This document shows, piece after piece, positions 9,048 through 17,503 of a stretch of DNA of 64,000 bases. The stretch's first letter is position 1; the number at the start of each line of letters is the position of its first letter. This DNA is from Phyllobacteriaceae bacterium (GTDB lineage: Bacteria > Pseudomonadota > Alphaproteobacteria > Rhizobiales > Rhizobiaceae), in NCBI GenBank assembly GCA_016711085.1, contig JADJTR010000002.1, forward strand, positions 496,001 through 560,000, written 5' to 3'. The position numbers and the translations under genes were made by a program. The notes beneath the pieces are model-generated. The model was not told the origin of the DNA and did no database searches. It saw only the letters and a program-made list of their open reading frames with translations.

Positions 9048-9259
9048 TGGCGATCGTCGTCAATCTCGATGTCATGCTGGCGAAACGGAAGATGCGCTCG
9101 AAGGAACTGGCCGAGAAGATCGGCATTACCGAGCAGAACCTGTCGCTCTTGAAATCCGGCAAGGTGAAAGGCGTGCGTTTCGACACGCTGTCGGCGATCT
9201 GCCGCGAATTGCAATGCCAGCCGGGCGACCTGCTGGAGTGGAAGGAGGCGCGGGACTAA
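9047..9259 (+). CDS. Cro/CI-type (XRE) helix-turn-helix regulator
   Basis: A 70-aa single-domain DNA-binding protein. The helix-turn-helix spans about residues 18-60 (MRSKELAEKIGITEQNLSLL, then FDTLSAICRELQCQPGDLLEW), the pattern of the YozG/YdaS-like family that accompanies DUF2975 proteins. Translation is coupled to the upstream membrane protein through the overlapping TGATG. It likely represses its own operon; the membrane protein may sequester it, which is inference. Confidence 0.85.
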   Translation: MAIVVNLDVMLAKRKMRSKELAEKIGITEQNLSLLKSGKVKGVRFDTLSAICRELQCQPGDLLEWKEARD

Positions 9260-9681
9260 CCGAGCGCCGACGCCAAGGAAATCACCCGGCCGGCGTGTTC
9301 TGTCCTGGAAAACTTCACAAGAAACTGCTTGTCCGCCGTGATGACGACGCCGTCGATCGAAACGGCAAGCGCAAGATACAGGCAATCGAAGACATGATGC
9401 CTGTTGGCAAGACCGAGTTCCAACGCCTGTTCGAGCAGGCTCTCATCCCTGTGCCAGTTCGGAATGGCGGTTCCCAGCCCATCGCGCCCGAGGCGCCAAA
9501 CCGCCGTGGAAACGGCGCCGGCCACGCTGTGCGTCCAGACGATGCTGGCGAATTCCGTCTTGAGAATCTCGGGGGCATGAAATTCCCCGCCCAACTCCAG
9601 CAAACGCTCCGCCAGATCGCTGTCCTCTTCCGGCAAGTACCATTTGGCGGCGATATTCGCGTCGATGACGAACCGCTTCAC
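9256..9681 (-). CDS. PIN-domain toxin, VapC-like
   Basis: A 141-aa single PIN domain, expected to be a Mg-dependent ribonuclease. The acidic residues of the family are visible: Asp7 in FVIDANIAAKWY, Glu near residue 43 (LKTEFASIVW), Asp in VFDCLYLALA and Asp in ITADKQF. It is encoded directly after, and overlaps by 4 bases, a ribbon-helix-helix antitoxin, giving a complete VapBC module. Its 3' end overlaps the convergent HTH gene by 4 bases. Confidence 0.88.
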   Translation of the reverse strand: MKRFVIDANIAAKWYLPEEDSDLAERLLELGGEFHAPEILKTEFASIVWTHSVAGAVSTAVWRLGRDGLGTAIPNWHRDESLLEQALELGLANRHHVFDCLYLALAVSIDGVVITADKQFLVKFSRTEHAGRVISLASALG

Positions 9682-9905
9682 TCCAGGCCTTCCCGATATT
9701 CGTCGGCTGAAAGCGAACGCAACGGGCCCGAGGTCATGGCGCGTATGCGGCGCATTTCTTCGAGGATTTCCTCGGTACTCGGCTTTCCATCGTTTTCGAT
9801 CAGCCGGCGCACCTCGGCTTCGAGCGACGAGCCCTTTCGCAAGGCGCGCGCCTTGAGCGTCTCCAGCGCTTGATCGTTGATGTTTCGGACAAGAATTTGG
9901 CCCAT
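9678..9905 (-). CDS. FitA/VapB-like ribbon-helix-helix antitoxin
   Basis: A 75-aa antitoxin with an N-terminal ribbon-helix-helix DNA-binding segment (MGQILVRNINDQALETLKAR, then EAEVRRLIEN). Its C-terminus (EEMRRIRAMTSGPLRSLSADEYREGLE) would wrap the toxin. ATG 9905 is preferred because GGAGG lies just upstream; an ATG at 9917 is in frame. It should neutralise the adjacent PIN toxin and repress the pair through the perfect inverted repeat at 9916-9937. Confidence 0.85.
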   Translation of the reverse strand: MGQILVRNINDQALETLKARALRKGSSLEAEVRRLIENDGKPSTEEILEEMRRIRAMTSGPLRSLSADEYREGLE

Positions 9906-9915
9906 GGCGGCCTCC

Positions 9916-9937
9916 ATGATATCGGCACTGATATCAT
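9916..9937. promoter_or_regulatory. Perfect inverted-repeat operator of the VapBC module
   Basis: Arms ATGATATC and GATATCAT (8 bases each, perfect) are separated by GGCACT. The site lies at the antitoxin start and is the form expected for cooperative binding by two ribbon-helix-helix dimers, allowing autoregulation of this vapBC pair. Confidence 0.65.
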
Positions 9938-9965
9938 AAATCGGCCAACCAGCAAACAGTCGGCG

Positions 9966-9994
9966 GCAAAACGCCCGCCGTTGCCGGCGGGCGT
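9966..9994 (-). terminator. Intrinsic terminator of mmsA
   Basis: A perfect 10-base stem (ACGCCCGCCG / CGGCGGGCGT) with a 4-base loop lies 25 bases after the mmsA stop. On the minus strand the stem ends in a short T run (GCGTTTTG), the form of a rho-independent terminator. Confidence 0.7.
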
Positions 9995-10018
9995 CTCGAT
10001 CGTCGCGCGGCCGATTGC

Positions 10019-11518
10019 TCAATCCATCGCCTTGAAGTGGAACTCGCCGCCTTCCTTGATGCCGGAGAACCAGCGCGCCGTCACCGTCTTGGTGCGGGTG
10101 TAGAAGCGGAAGGCGTCGGGGCCGTACTGGTTCAGATCGCCGAAGGCCGATTTCTTCCAACCGCCGAAGGTGTGGTAGCTGAGCGGCACGGGAATCGGGA
10201 AATTGATGCCGACCATGCCGACATTGACGCGGGAGGCGAAATCGCGCGCCGTGTCGCCGTCGGCGGTGAAGATCGCCGTGCCGTTGCCGTAGGGATTGTC
10301 CATGGTCAGCTTCAGCGCGTCCTCGTAGCTCTTGCGCCGCACCATGGAGAGCACCGGGCCGAAGATTTCCTCCTTGTAGATGTCCATGTGCGGCTCGACA
10401 TGGTCGAAGAAGGTCGGGCCGACGAAATAGCCGTTCTCGTAGCCCTGCAGCCTGAAATTCCGGCCATCGGCGAGGATCTTCGCGCCTTGCTCGACGCCCG
10501 AGGTGATCAGCCCCTTGACCCGCTCCATCGCCGCCCTGGTCACCAGCGGGCCGTAGTCGATGTCGGCGCCGGCGGTGTAGGGGCCGACCTTGAGTTTCTC
10601 GATGCGCGGCACGAGGCGCTCGACCAGCGCTTCGGCGGTCTTGTCGCCGACCGGAACGGCGACCGAAATGGCCATGCAGCGCTCGCCGGCCGCGCCGAAA
10701 CCGGCGCCGACCAGCGCGTCGGCCGCCTTGTCCATGTCGGCGTCCGGCATGATGATCATGTGGTTCTTGGCCCCGCCGAAGCACTGGGCCCGTTTGCCGT
10801 TGGCGGTGGCGCGGGAATAGATGTACTGGGCGATCGGCGTCGAGCCGACGAAGCCGACGGCCTGGATCGCGTCGTTGTCGAGGATGGCGTCGACCGCCTC
10901 CTTGTCGCCGTTGACGACCTGGAAAACGCCGTCGGGAAGGCCGGCTTCCTGGAGCAATTCGGCGATCATCATCGGCACCGACGGATCGCGCTCCGACGGT
11001 TTCATGATCATGGCGTTGCCGGCCGACAGGGCCGGGGCGAGCTTCCACAACGGGATCATGGCGGGGAAATTGAACGGGGTGATGCCGGCGACGACGCCGA
11101 GCGGCTGGCGCATCGAATAGAGGTCGATGCCGGGGCCGCCGGAATCGGTGTATTCGCCCTTGAGCAGGCTCGGCGCGCCCATGCACACCTCGACCACTTC
11201 GAGGCCGCGCTGGACGTCGCCCTTGGCGTCGGGGATGGTTTTGCCGTGCTCGCGCGACAGCGCCTCGGCGAGCTTGTCCATGTCGCGATTGATCAGTTCG
11301 CCGAATTTCATCATCACGCGGGCGCGGCGTTGCGGGTTGGTGGCGCCCCAGCCTATCTGCGCTGCCGCCGCGGCGGCGACGGCGGCGTCGAGCTCGGAGG
11401 TCGACGCCAGCGCCACCTTGCCCTGCACCTCGCCGGTGGCGGGATTGAAGATGTCGGCGGTGCGTCCGCTTTTGCCTGCGACGCGCTTGCCGTCGATGAA
11501 ATGCCCGATCTCGTACAT
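10019..11518 (-). CDS. mmsA: CoA-acylating methylmalonate-semialdehyde dehydrogenase
   Basis: Oxidises (methyl)malonate semialdehyde to propionyl-CoA or acetyl-CoA in valine, inositol and beta-alanine catabolism. The 499-aa protein has the aldehyde dehydrogenase fold: ITPFNFPAMIPLWK, the NAD-binding glycine motif GFVGSTPIAQYIY and the catalytic Cys in GAAGERCMAISVAVPVG. The MmsA-specific end (YHTFGGWKKSAFGDLNQYGPD) separates it from other ALDHs. Start ATG 11518 has GGAGGAG just upstream. It is transcribed divergently from a LysR regulator. Confidence 0.95.
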   Translation of the reverse strand: MYEIGHFIDGKRVAGKSGRTADIFNPATGEVQGKVALASTSELDAAVAAAAAAQIGWGATNPQRRARVMMKFGELINRDMDKLAEALSREHGKTIPDAKGDVQRGLEVVEVCMGAPSLLKGEYTDSGGPGIDLYSMRQPLGVVAGITPFNFPAMIPLWKLAPALSAGNAMIMKPSERDPSVPMMIAELLQEAGLPDGVFQVVNGDKEAVDAILDNDAIQAVGFVGSTPIAQYIYSRATANGKRAQCFGGAKNHMIIMPDADMDKAADALVGAGFGAAGERCMAISVAVPVGDKTAEALVERLVPRIEKLKVGPYTAGADIDYGPLVTRAAMERVKGLITSGVEQGAKILADGRNFRLQGYENGYFVGPTFFDHVEPHMDIYKEEIFGPVLSMVRRKSYEDALKLTMDNPYGNGTAIFTADGDTARDFASRVNVGMVGINFPIPVPLSYHTFGGWKKSAFGDLNQYGPDAFRFYTRTKTVTARWFSGIKEGGEFHFKAMD

Positions 11519-11662
11519 GGCTCCTCCTCCGGGCTCTTTCGCCCTTGCCGCCATATTCGGCATTCGCGGCCGCGAAAGCAACGCGCGCGAAAACGCAACC
11601 GTTGTGCGATAATGCATAATGAATTAGGCTCGGCTGACGGATTTTCGCATAAGGGGCCGGCC

Positions 11663-12544
11663 GTGGACTGGGACGATCTGCGCGTCTTCCTCGCGGTTGC
11701 CCGCGCTGGACAGTTGCTGGGCGCGGCCAACCGGCTCGGCGTCAACCACGCCACGGTGTCGCGCCGCATCGCGGCGCTGGAAAAAGCGCTTGGCCAGCGC
11801 GTGATCGACCGGCTGACCACCGGCTGCCGGTTGACAGCGGCGGGCCAGCGCCTGTTTGCCGCCGCCGAAGGCATGGAGCGCGAGGCGCTGGCGGCGACCG
11901 CGCTTGGCGCGGCGGAGGAAGCCGACCTGGCCGGCACCGTGCGTCTCGGCGCGCCGGACGGGTTCGGGGTCGCCTGGCTGGCGCCGCGTCTGGCCGAACT
12001 TGCCCGCCGCCACCCTCGCCTGTCCATCGAACTTGTGCCGGTGCCGCGGTCCTTCTCGCTGTCGCGGCGCGAAGCCGACCTCGTCGTCGCGGTGGAGCGG
12101 CCGACCGAAGGCCGACTGGTCGCCGTCAAACTGGTCGACTACGCGCTGCGCCTTTATGCCTCGCGGGCCTATGCGCGCGACCACGGCCTGCCACGCGAGC
12201 CGGCCGATCTCTCCCGCCACGCGCTTGTCGGCTATGTGCCCGACCTGCTGATTTCGCCGGCTCTCGACTACGCCGCCGAATTCGGGGCGCAATGGACGCC
12301 CCGGCTCTTCGTGTCCTCGGCGCTGGGGCAGGTCGCGGCGGTGCGGTCCGGCGCCGGGCTCGGCATCCTGCATGGCTTCATCGCCGCCGGCGAAAGCGAG
12401 TTGATCGCCGTACCCGGCTTCGCGCCAATCATGCGCTCCTACTGGCTGGCCTATCCCGAGACCTTGCGCGAACTGAAAACCATTCGCGCCGTCATCGCCT
12501 TTTTGTCCGACGCCATCGCCGCCGATCGCGCCGCGTTTGGCTGA
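11663..12544 (+). CDS. LysR-family transcriptional regulator
   Basis: A 293-aa regulator. The winged helix-turn-helix occupies about residues 1-60 (DWDDLRVFLAVARAGQLLGAA, NHATVSRRIAALEKALGQRV), followed by a periplasmic-binding-like effector domain (GTVRLGAPDGFGVAWLAPRL). It has no ATG near the domain start; GTG 11663 with AAGGGG upstream fits best. Divergent position beside mmsA, with a 144-base shared region, suggests it controls mmsA. The effector is unknown. Confidence 0.88.
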   Translation: MDWDDLRVFLAVARAGQLLGAANRLGVNHATVSRRIAALEKALGQRVIDRLTTGCRLTAAGQRLFAAAEGMEREALAATALGAAEEADLAGTVRLGAPDGFGVAWLAPRLAELARRHPRLSIELVPVPRSFSLSRREADLVVAVERPTEGRLVAVKLVDYALRLYASRAYARDHGLPREPADLSRHALVGYVPDLLISPALDYAAEFGAQWTPRLFVSSALGQVAAVRSGAGLGILHGFIAAGESELIAVPGFAPIMRSYWLAYPETLRELKTIRAVIAFLSDAIAADRAAFG

Positions 12545-12639
12545 CGCGCGCGCCTGCTGCGGCAAAAAGGCCGGCTTGATCCTGGCGCAGGCCTCCCCAA
12601 ATGAGCGGCAACGACAAGCCGAAACCGAGGGATGACGCC

Positions 12640-13026
12640 ATGACTTACACCACCGACCGCGAATTCGCCGGCGCCGATTTCGCCGCCATCGTCGAACGCA
12701 CCCGCGGTGCGCTCGCCGCCAACGGTTTCGGCGTGCTGACCGAAATCGACGTGCAGGCGACGATGAAAAAGAAGATCGACGCCGACATGGACGCCTATCT
12801 GATCCTCGGCGCCTGCAATCCCAAAATGGCTTTCCGCGCCATCGGCTACGAACCGAAGGTCGGGGCCATGCTGCCGTGCAACGTCATTGTCCGCCAGACC
12901 GGCGGCTCGGTCACCGTGTCGGCGATCGATCCGGTCGCCTCGATGACCGGCATCGCCAACGACGATCTGAAGGGCGTGGCCGCCGAAGTCGGCAAGATGC
13001 TCGCCACGGCCGTCGCGGCGATCTGA
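12640..13026 (+). CDS. DUF302 domain protein
   Basis: A 128-aa single-domain protein of the DUF302 family. The family core is clear: GFGVLTEIDVQATMKKKI, YLILGACNPKMAFRAI, and LPCNVIVRQ, including the conserved Cys in GACNP and LPCNV. ATG 12640 has GAGGG about 9 bases upstream; an in-frame ATG at 12601 exists. There is no signal peptide, so it should be cytoplasmic. The family function is not established. Confidence 0.88.
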   Translation: MTYTTDREFAGADFAAIVERTRGALAANGFGVLTEIDVQATMKKKIDADMDAYLILGACNPKMAFRAIGYEPKVGAMLPCNVIVRQTGGSVTVSAIDPVASMTGIANDDLKGVAAEVGKMLATAVAAI

Positions 13027-13154
13027 CCGACCGCGCCGGTTTCCGCCGTCGCGACGATTCGGCAACAGCGGAGGCATTTCGACGCCGACCGCCCGGCAAA
13101 GGTTGCGCGCGCGTCCAAGCTGGGGCAGAACCCTGCCGAATTGGCGGGGTTCGC

Positions 13155-15224
13155 TTGTCCGTTTTTCGATCCATCCGCATCGGGTTGGCCGTTTCGCTTG
13201 GTTTTTCGGCGCTTACAGGCTGCGCAACGATCAAATATGACGGCCTGACCGTGCTCGGCCCGCCGCCGCGCGACGCCGCCGAGACCGCCTATCGCAACAA
13301 TCTCGCCGCCCTCGTCGCCAACCAGAAACTGGAGCGGCTTGGCCACAGTACTCCCGTCCTGGCGGCGGACGCCGCCCCTGCCGACGCCGAACTGGCGAAG
13401 ACGCGCTCCGAACTGGAGAAGGCGGCCGCCCGGCTTGGCGATGAACCGGAGATCGCCGCCAAGGCGCCGAAAAACGCCCGCGGCTTCGCCAATGAATGGC
13501 GCACCGCCCGCCAGATTTTCGTGCTCGGCCCCGACCAACCCGGCGATTCGGCCAACATCTATCGCTTTTCCGGCGTTCAGGCGCGAAAGCTGCAGGTGAC
13601 GCTCGTCCGTCCCGGCGACGTGGCGGTGCGGTTGAGCCTTGACTGCGACGGACCCGTTTCGACCCGGCGGAAAAGCGGTTCGCGGCTGTCGCTGATCATC
13701 GGTCACGGCGAAAGAGGCCCGGAGCTGACCTTCGGCGACGAAACGAACGCCTGCACCGCGGACGCTTTTTTCCCCGAGAACGGCAAGACGCGACGCTACC
13801 GTCTGTTGCGCGACGAAACCCATGCGCCGGCCGTGGCGGCGCTTGAAAGCGCGTTCGAAGTCTGCGCAACGCCGCCCGCCGGCCGGTTGACGGCGCTGGA
13901 AAAGGCTTTCTGGTCGGCCCGCTGGCTGTCGCAAACCTGCGCTTTCGATCCGGGAAAGGTGACATTGCTGCGCGAGGAGCGCGCCGCTTTCGACGCGAAG
14001 GTGGCGGTTCTCCTCGGCGCGCCGTTGCCGGAGCGGTTCTACCGCGACCAGGATCCCTGCGCGCCGCTCGATTTCTCGCAAGCGCCGCGCCTGTCGCTGA
14101 TCTATTTGTCCTATCTCGACATCAAGGCCGATTTCTCAGGACATGTCATCAACCGGCTGCTGCGCCACCATGCGGCGCGCGGCGCGATCATCCGCATCAT
14201 CGCCACCGACGTGCTCGAGCGGGAAAAGGACCGCGCCATGCTGGAAAGGCTGGCGGTCGATTACCCCAATGTGGAAATTCGCGCCTTCAAATGGAAAGCG
14301 CCGTCGGGCATCGGCTTTCGCGACCGCGTCGCGGCGGCGCACCGCGTCCATCATATCAAGATGATCGCCGGAATTTCGCCGGACTCCGGACGCTCGCGCG
14401 CCGTCGTCGGCAGCCGCAACATCCATGACGGCTTCCTGTTCAAGGATCCGGTCGACCTGTCGGCCTATCCGGAGCTCAACCAGTATTCGCGCAACGGCGG
14501 ATTGACGCTCGACTATTATTCGAACTGGACCGATTTCGATCTTTCGATCGCCGGCGACAAGGCGGTGCGCACGCTCGCCGCCCATTTGTCGTCGTTCTGG
14601 CATGGCGACGCCGATACGTTCGCGGTGCGTCCGTTTTCGATCGGCGGAAAGACGGCGGCGGCGCTGTCAGGTCGCGGCCTGATGCGGCATTTCATCTCCG
14701 CGCCCTTCGCCGACGGCCGCGCGCTCGAGGATTATTACGCAGAGCTGTTCGATGCGGCGCGGCATACGATCGAAATCGTCAATCCGTATCTCAACCTGAC
14801 GCCGAAGCTGCGCACCGCCTTCGAGGCGGCGCTTAATCGCGGCGTGAAGGTCACCATCGTCGGACGGATCAATCTTTATGGCGATCTCGGCGGCACGCTG
14901 CTCACCGAAATGAACATGCAGTTCCTCAATACCTATGGCGATCGCATCACCTTCCGCGAATATCGGGAACCGGACGTTCTGCTCCACGCCAAAATCCTGA
15001 TGATCGACCGGGAATTCGTCGTTGTCTCCTCGGTCAACCTCAACAACCGCAGTTTCCTGCACGACACCGAAAACGGGATCGCCGTGCTCGATCCGGCTTT
15101 CTATGCGCGGATGAAGCCGCATTTCGACGCCTATTTTTCCGCGTCCGATCCCGTCGCCGGCCGGAAACTGAAGGCGTTCTGGCGCGCCCTGTTGTCGGTC
15201 CGGGTGCTGCGCGAAGCCTTGTGA
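13155..15224 (+). CDS. Phospholipase D-like lipoprotein
   Basis: A 689-aa protein of the PLD/cardiolipin synthase superfamily. A TTG start at 13155 gives a lipoprotein signal (GLAVSLGFSALTGC, Cys about residue 19); no ATG or GTG fits better. The C-terminal half has two PLD modules. The second has a full HKD motif (LHAKILMIDREFVVVSSVNLNNRSF). The first is divergent (HHIKMIAG, then AVVGSRNIHDG), with H and K but no Asp at the usual place. The N-terminal 280 residues are unrecognised. Predicted role is phosphodiester chemistry at the membrane. Confidence 0.8.
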   Translation: MSVFRSIRIGLAVSLGFSALTGCATIKYDGLTVLGPPPRDAAETAYRNNLAALVANQKLERLGHSTPVLAADAAPADAELAKTRSELEKAAARLGDEPEIAAKAPKNARGFANEWRTARQIFVLGPDQPGDSANIYRFSGVQARKLQVTLVRPGDVAVRLSLDCDGPVSTRRKSGSRLSLIIGHGERGPELTFGDETNACTADAFFPENGKTRRYRLLRDETHAPAVAALESAFEVCATPPAGRLTALEKAFWSARWLSQTCAFDPGKVTLLREERAAFDAKVAVLLGAPLPERFYRDQDPCAPLDFSQAPRLSLIYLSYLDIKADFSGHVINRLLRHHAARGAIIRIIATDVLEREKDRAMLERLAVDYPNVEIRAFKWKAPSGIGFRDRVAAAHRVHHIKMIAGISPDSGRSRAVVGSRNIHDGFLFKDPVDLSAYPELNQYSRNGGLTLDYYSNWTDFDLSIAGDKAVRTLAAHLSSFWHGDADTFAVRPFSIGGKTAAALSGRGLMRHFISAPFADGRALEDYYAELFDAARHTIEIVNPYLNLTPKLRTAFEAALNRGVKVTIVGRINLYGDLGGTLLTEMNMQFLNTYGDRITFREYREPDVLLHAKILMIDREFVVVSSVNLNNRSFLHDTENGIAVLDPAFYARMKPHFDAYFSASDPVAGRKLKAFWRALLSVRVLREAL

Positions 15225-15230
15225 CGGTGA

Positions 15231-15256
15231 GCGGGGCGGACCGGAGCCCGCCCCGC
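15231..15256 (+). terminator. GC-rich hairpin after the PLD gene
   Basis: Perfect 9-base arms GCGGGGCGG and CCGCCCCGC enclose an 8-base loop, 6 bases after the stop. There is no U-tract, so this is a weak terminator candidate or the 5' boundary of an RNA element upstream of the Cas9-like gene. Confidence 0.4.
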
Positions 15257-15335
15257 AGGCTCGGCCATTCGCCTGGTTGGCTGAGGGGCGGCCGTTTCCG
15301 GGCGCCCATGGTGAAACAAAAATCCGGCGGCGGAA

Positions 15336-15368
15336 ATACCGTGATCGCGTAATGCGCGATCGCGGTAT
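15336..15368 (+). other. Near-perfect hairpin upstream of the Cas9-like gene
   Basis: Fourteen-base arms ATACCGTGATCGCG and CGCGATCGCGGTAT pair at 13 positions plus one G-U, with a 5-base loop (TAATG). It lies 47 bases before the cas9-like ATG. It could be an operator, part of the mRNA leader, or part of an upstream-encoded guide RNA as seen for the related IscB family. The sequence does not decide among these. Confidence 0.4.
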
Positions 15369-15415
15369 GGCGCGGACGAAGCGGCGGCGCTTTCCTTGCT
15401 TCAAGGGAGGACGCC

Positions 15416-17503
15416 ATGGGCCATTTGTTCGCTTTCGATCCGGGCACGCATGCGATCGGCTGGGCCGTTTTCGCCGTCGGCGACGATGGCGTGACCCGTC
15501 TTGCGGCCTGCGGCGTGCTTATTTTGCCGCCGCGGGGGGAAAACCGCCGCGACAGCGAATTGGCGCGGCGCGATCGGGCGGTGCGTAAATGGCGTCGCCA
15601 GCGCAAGGCGAGACTGGCGGCCTTGCGCCGGCTGCTGACCGGGTCGGGGTTGCTGCCGACGCCGGGCGAGGAGCGCGACCGGCTGTTTTCCGCCGATCCC
15701 TGGGCCTTGCGCCAACGGGGCCAGTGCGAACCCCTGACGCCGGGCGAGTTGGGGCGGGCGATCCTGCATCTGGCGGCCCGGCGCGGCGCCGACGACCCGG
15801 CCGCTTCGACAACCGACGTTTTGCCGATCGAATTGCTGTGGCCGCTTCATGACGCTCCGGTTCGACAACGTCGGGCGATACGGAACCGGCTTGGCCTCGC
15901 CGATCCGCCGCCGTCCTTCGGACGCTCCGATACGAAGCGGGAGTTCGGCCGGCTGTGGGCGAGACAATCGCGCTGGTGCACCCTTCTCGGCCGGCCGGGG
16001 TTTCGCGATACTGTGGAGAACCTCGCTTTCGGCGAGCCGCAAACCCGCGCCCCCGGTCCACCGTCGCGTCGACGAGAAGATGCGACCCTGCGCCGTTCGC
16101 TTCCCGCCCTGTCCGCTTTGCTTGCAGCGCTCGCAGACCGCTTTGGCCGACCGCAAACGATCGCTTACGAAACGGCGCTGCCGCTCGACCGGCGCGCCCT
16201 GGCGGCGACCGGTCCGCGAACATTGGCGCGGCGGGGACGCGCCAGGCGACGCTCGGTTGACGCGATCGCCGGCGGCGCCTGGCGGACGCGCGCGCTGGAA
16301 ATCGACCATATCATCGACCTGGCGGCCGGAGGGCGCGTCGAGGCGGCCAATGAGCGATTGATCCCGGCCGACGCGAACCGCGACAAGGGCGCGTCGGGTC
16401 GGCGGCGCGCCGATACGCCCGGCTTCGCCCGTCGCCGCCGCCGCGACATGGCGATGATCGGCGCGCGCCTAGCCGCCCTGTTGCGGCCGGCCGGCGGCAG
16501 TGAGTTGCGCCCGGTTTCACCCGATACAACGGCCGCCATGGCCCGGGATCGCGGTTACCGGCAGCTACCCGGCAAGAATCGCGACGATCATCGCCACAAC
16601 GCCGCCGATGCGGTGGCGATCGGGCTGGCGGCGTCGCCGGCGTTGTTCGCCCCCAGCCTCGCCGAAATCCTTGCCATGGCGGCGCTGTCGGTCACGCCGG
16701 TCCGCAAGCCGGCCGGGCGGATGCATTGCGAAACGCTTTATGGCGCCGGCCCGCTTCGGCTGACGAAGCCGACGATTGCCGCGCGCAAACCGGTCCGGGC
16801 GCTGACCAAGGGCGAAATCGCCGGCGTGCGCGATGGCACGGCGCGCGCCAGACTCGAGGCCTGCCTCCTGGATGCCCCGGAACACGCCGCCGGTCTCGCC
16901 ACCTTCCGCCTGAAAACCGGCGCGCGCCGCCTTCGGCTTCTAAAGCCGGCCGCCGACGCCATCGCGCTGCCGGCCAATCGGTCTGGCGCGCCGGACCGCA
17001 TGGTGCGGCCGAAACAGAATTACGCCATCGACATCGTAGCCCAGCGCGACGGCAGCTGGCGCGCCTTCGGCATCAGCCTTCACGACCGCATGAGCGCCGA
17101 CTGGCGTCCGCGATGGGAAGCGGCGCGGCTTGGCGGCAAATTGGCGATGCGGCTTTGCCGGGGCGATTGCATCGAGCTGGACGCCGAAGACGGGCGCATG
17201 GTCTTGCGCGTGCACCGGCTCGCGGCAAGCAACGGCTATGTCTGGCTTGCCGGGCTCCACGAAGCCGGCGACCTCGGCCGTCGGCATAGCGACCCGACCG
17301 ATTCCTTCCGTTTCCTTTTCCTGTCGGCGGCGAGCTTGAAAAAGCGCAATGCCGTCGCTGTCGACATGACGCCGGACGGCCGGATCGTGGCAAGGCGGTC
17401 GAATGTCGCGCGTGGACGTCCGGGGTCCGGCGAACCGGACCCCGAGGCCCCGGAAACGGGCCGCCCGACCGCAACAGATTCTGTTTGCCATCAGGCGCAT
17501 TGA
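15416..17503 (+). CDS. Compact orphan Cas9 homologue (RuvC/HNH RNA-guided nuclease-like)
   Basis: A 695-aa Cas9-family protein. Motifs in order: RuvC-I with Asp8 (FAFDPGTHAIGWAVF); Arg-rich bridge helix, residues 44-74; the Cas9 motif LTPGELGRAILHLAARRG (107-124); RuvC-II with Glu252 (IAYETALPL); HNH with Asp297-His298 and Asn312/Asn321 (LEIDHIIDL, NERLIPADANRDKG); RuvC-III (DDHRHNAADAV) with Asp398. The C-terminus keeps Cas9 WED/PI-like blocks (GRMHCETLYG, RKPVRALTKGEI, HEAGDLGRRHSDPTDSFRF, SAASLKK). Cas9 is usually 950-1400 aa; here only about 170 residues separate the bridge helix from RuvC-II. Asn395 replaces the usual RuvC-III His. AGGGAGGA precedes the ATG. No cas1, cas2 or array is nearby. 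Confidence 0.85.
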   Translation: MGHLFAFDPGTHAIGWAVFAVGDDGVTRLAACGVLILPPRGENRRDSELARRDRAVRKWRRQRKARLAALRRLLTGSGLLPTPGEERDRLFSADPWALRQRGQCEPLTPGELGRAILHLAARRGADDPAASTTDVLPIELLWPLHDAPVRQRRAIRNRLGLADPPPSFGRSDTKREFGRLWARQSRWCTLLGRPGFRDTVENLAFGEPQTRAPGPPSRRREDATLRRSLPALSALLAALADRFGRPQTIAYETALPLDRRALAATGPRTLARRGRARRRSVDAIAGGAWRTRALEIDHIIDLAAGGRVEAANERLIPADANRDKGASGRRRADTPGFARRRRRDMAMIGARLAALLRPAGGSELRPVSPDTTAAMARDRGYRQLPGKNRDDHRHNAADAVAIGLAASPALFAPSLAEILAMAALSVTPVRKPAGRMHCETLYGAGPLRLTKPTIAARKPVRALTKGEIAGVRDGTARARLEACLLDAPEHAAGLATFRLKTGARRLRLLKPAADAIALPANRSGAPDRMVRPKQNYAIDIVAQRDGSWRAFGISLHDRMSADWRPRWEAARLGGKLAMRLCRGDCIELDAEDGRMVLRVHRLAASNGYVWLAGLHEAGDLGRRHSDPTDSFRFLFLSAASLKKRNAVAVDMTPDGRIVARRSNVARGRPGSGEPDPEAPETGRPTATDSVCHQAH
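17421..17485 (+). other. Tandem hairpins inside the 3' end of the Cas9-like gene
   Basis: A perfect 10-base stem with a CGAA loop (17421-17444) is followed by a shorter stem (17446-17462, arms GGCCC/GGGCC) and a palindrome AACAGA-T-TCTGTT (17473-17485). They fall in the low-complexity protein tail after the last Cas9-conserved block. They may be a terminator region or part of an overlapping structured RNA, for example a tracr-like RNA extending toward aroQ. Confidence 0.35.
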
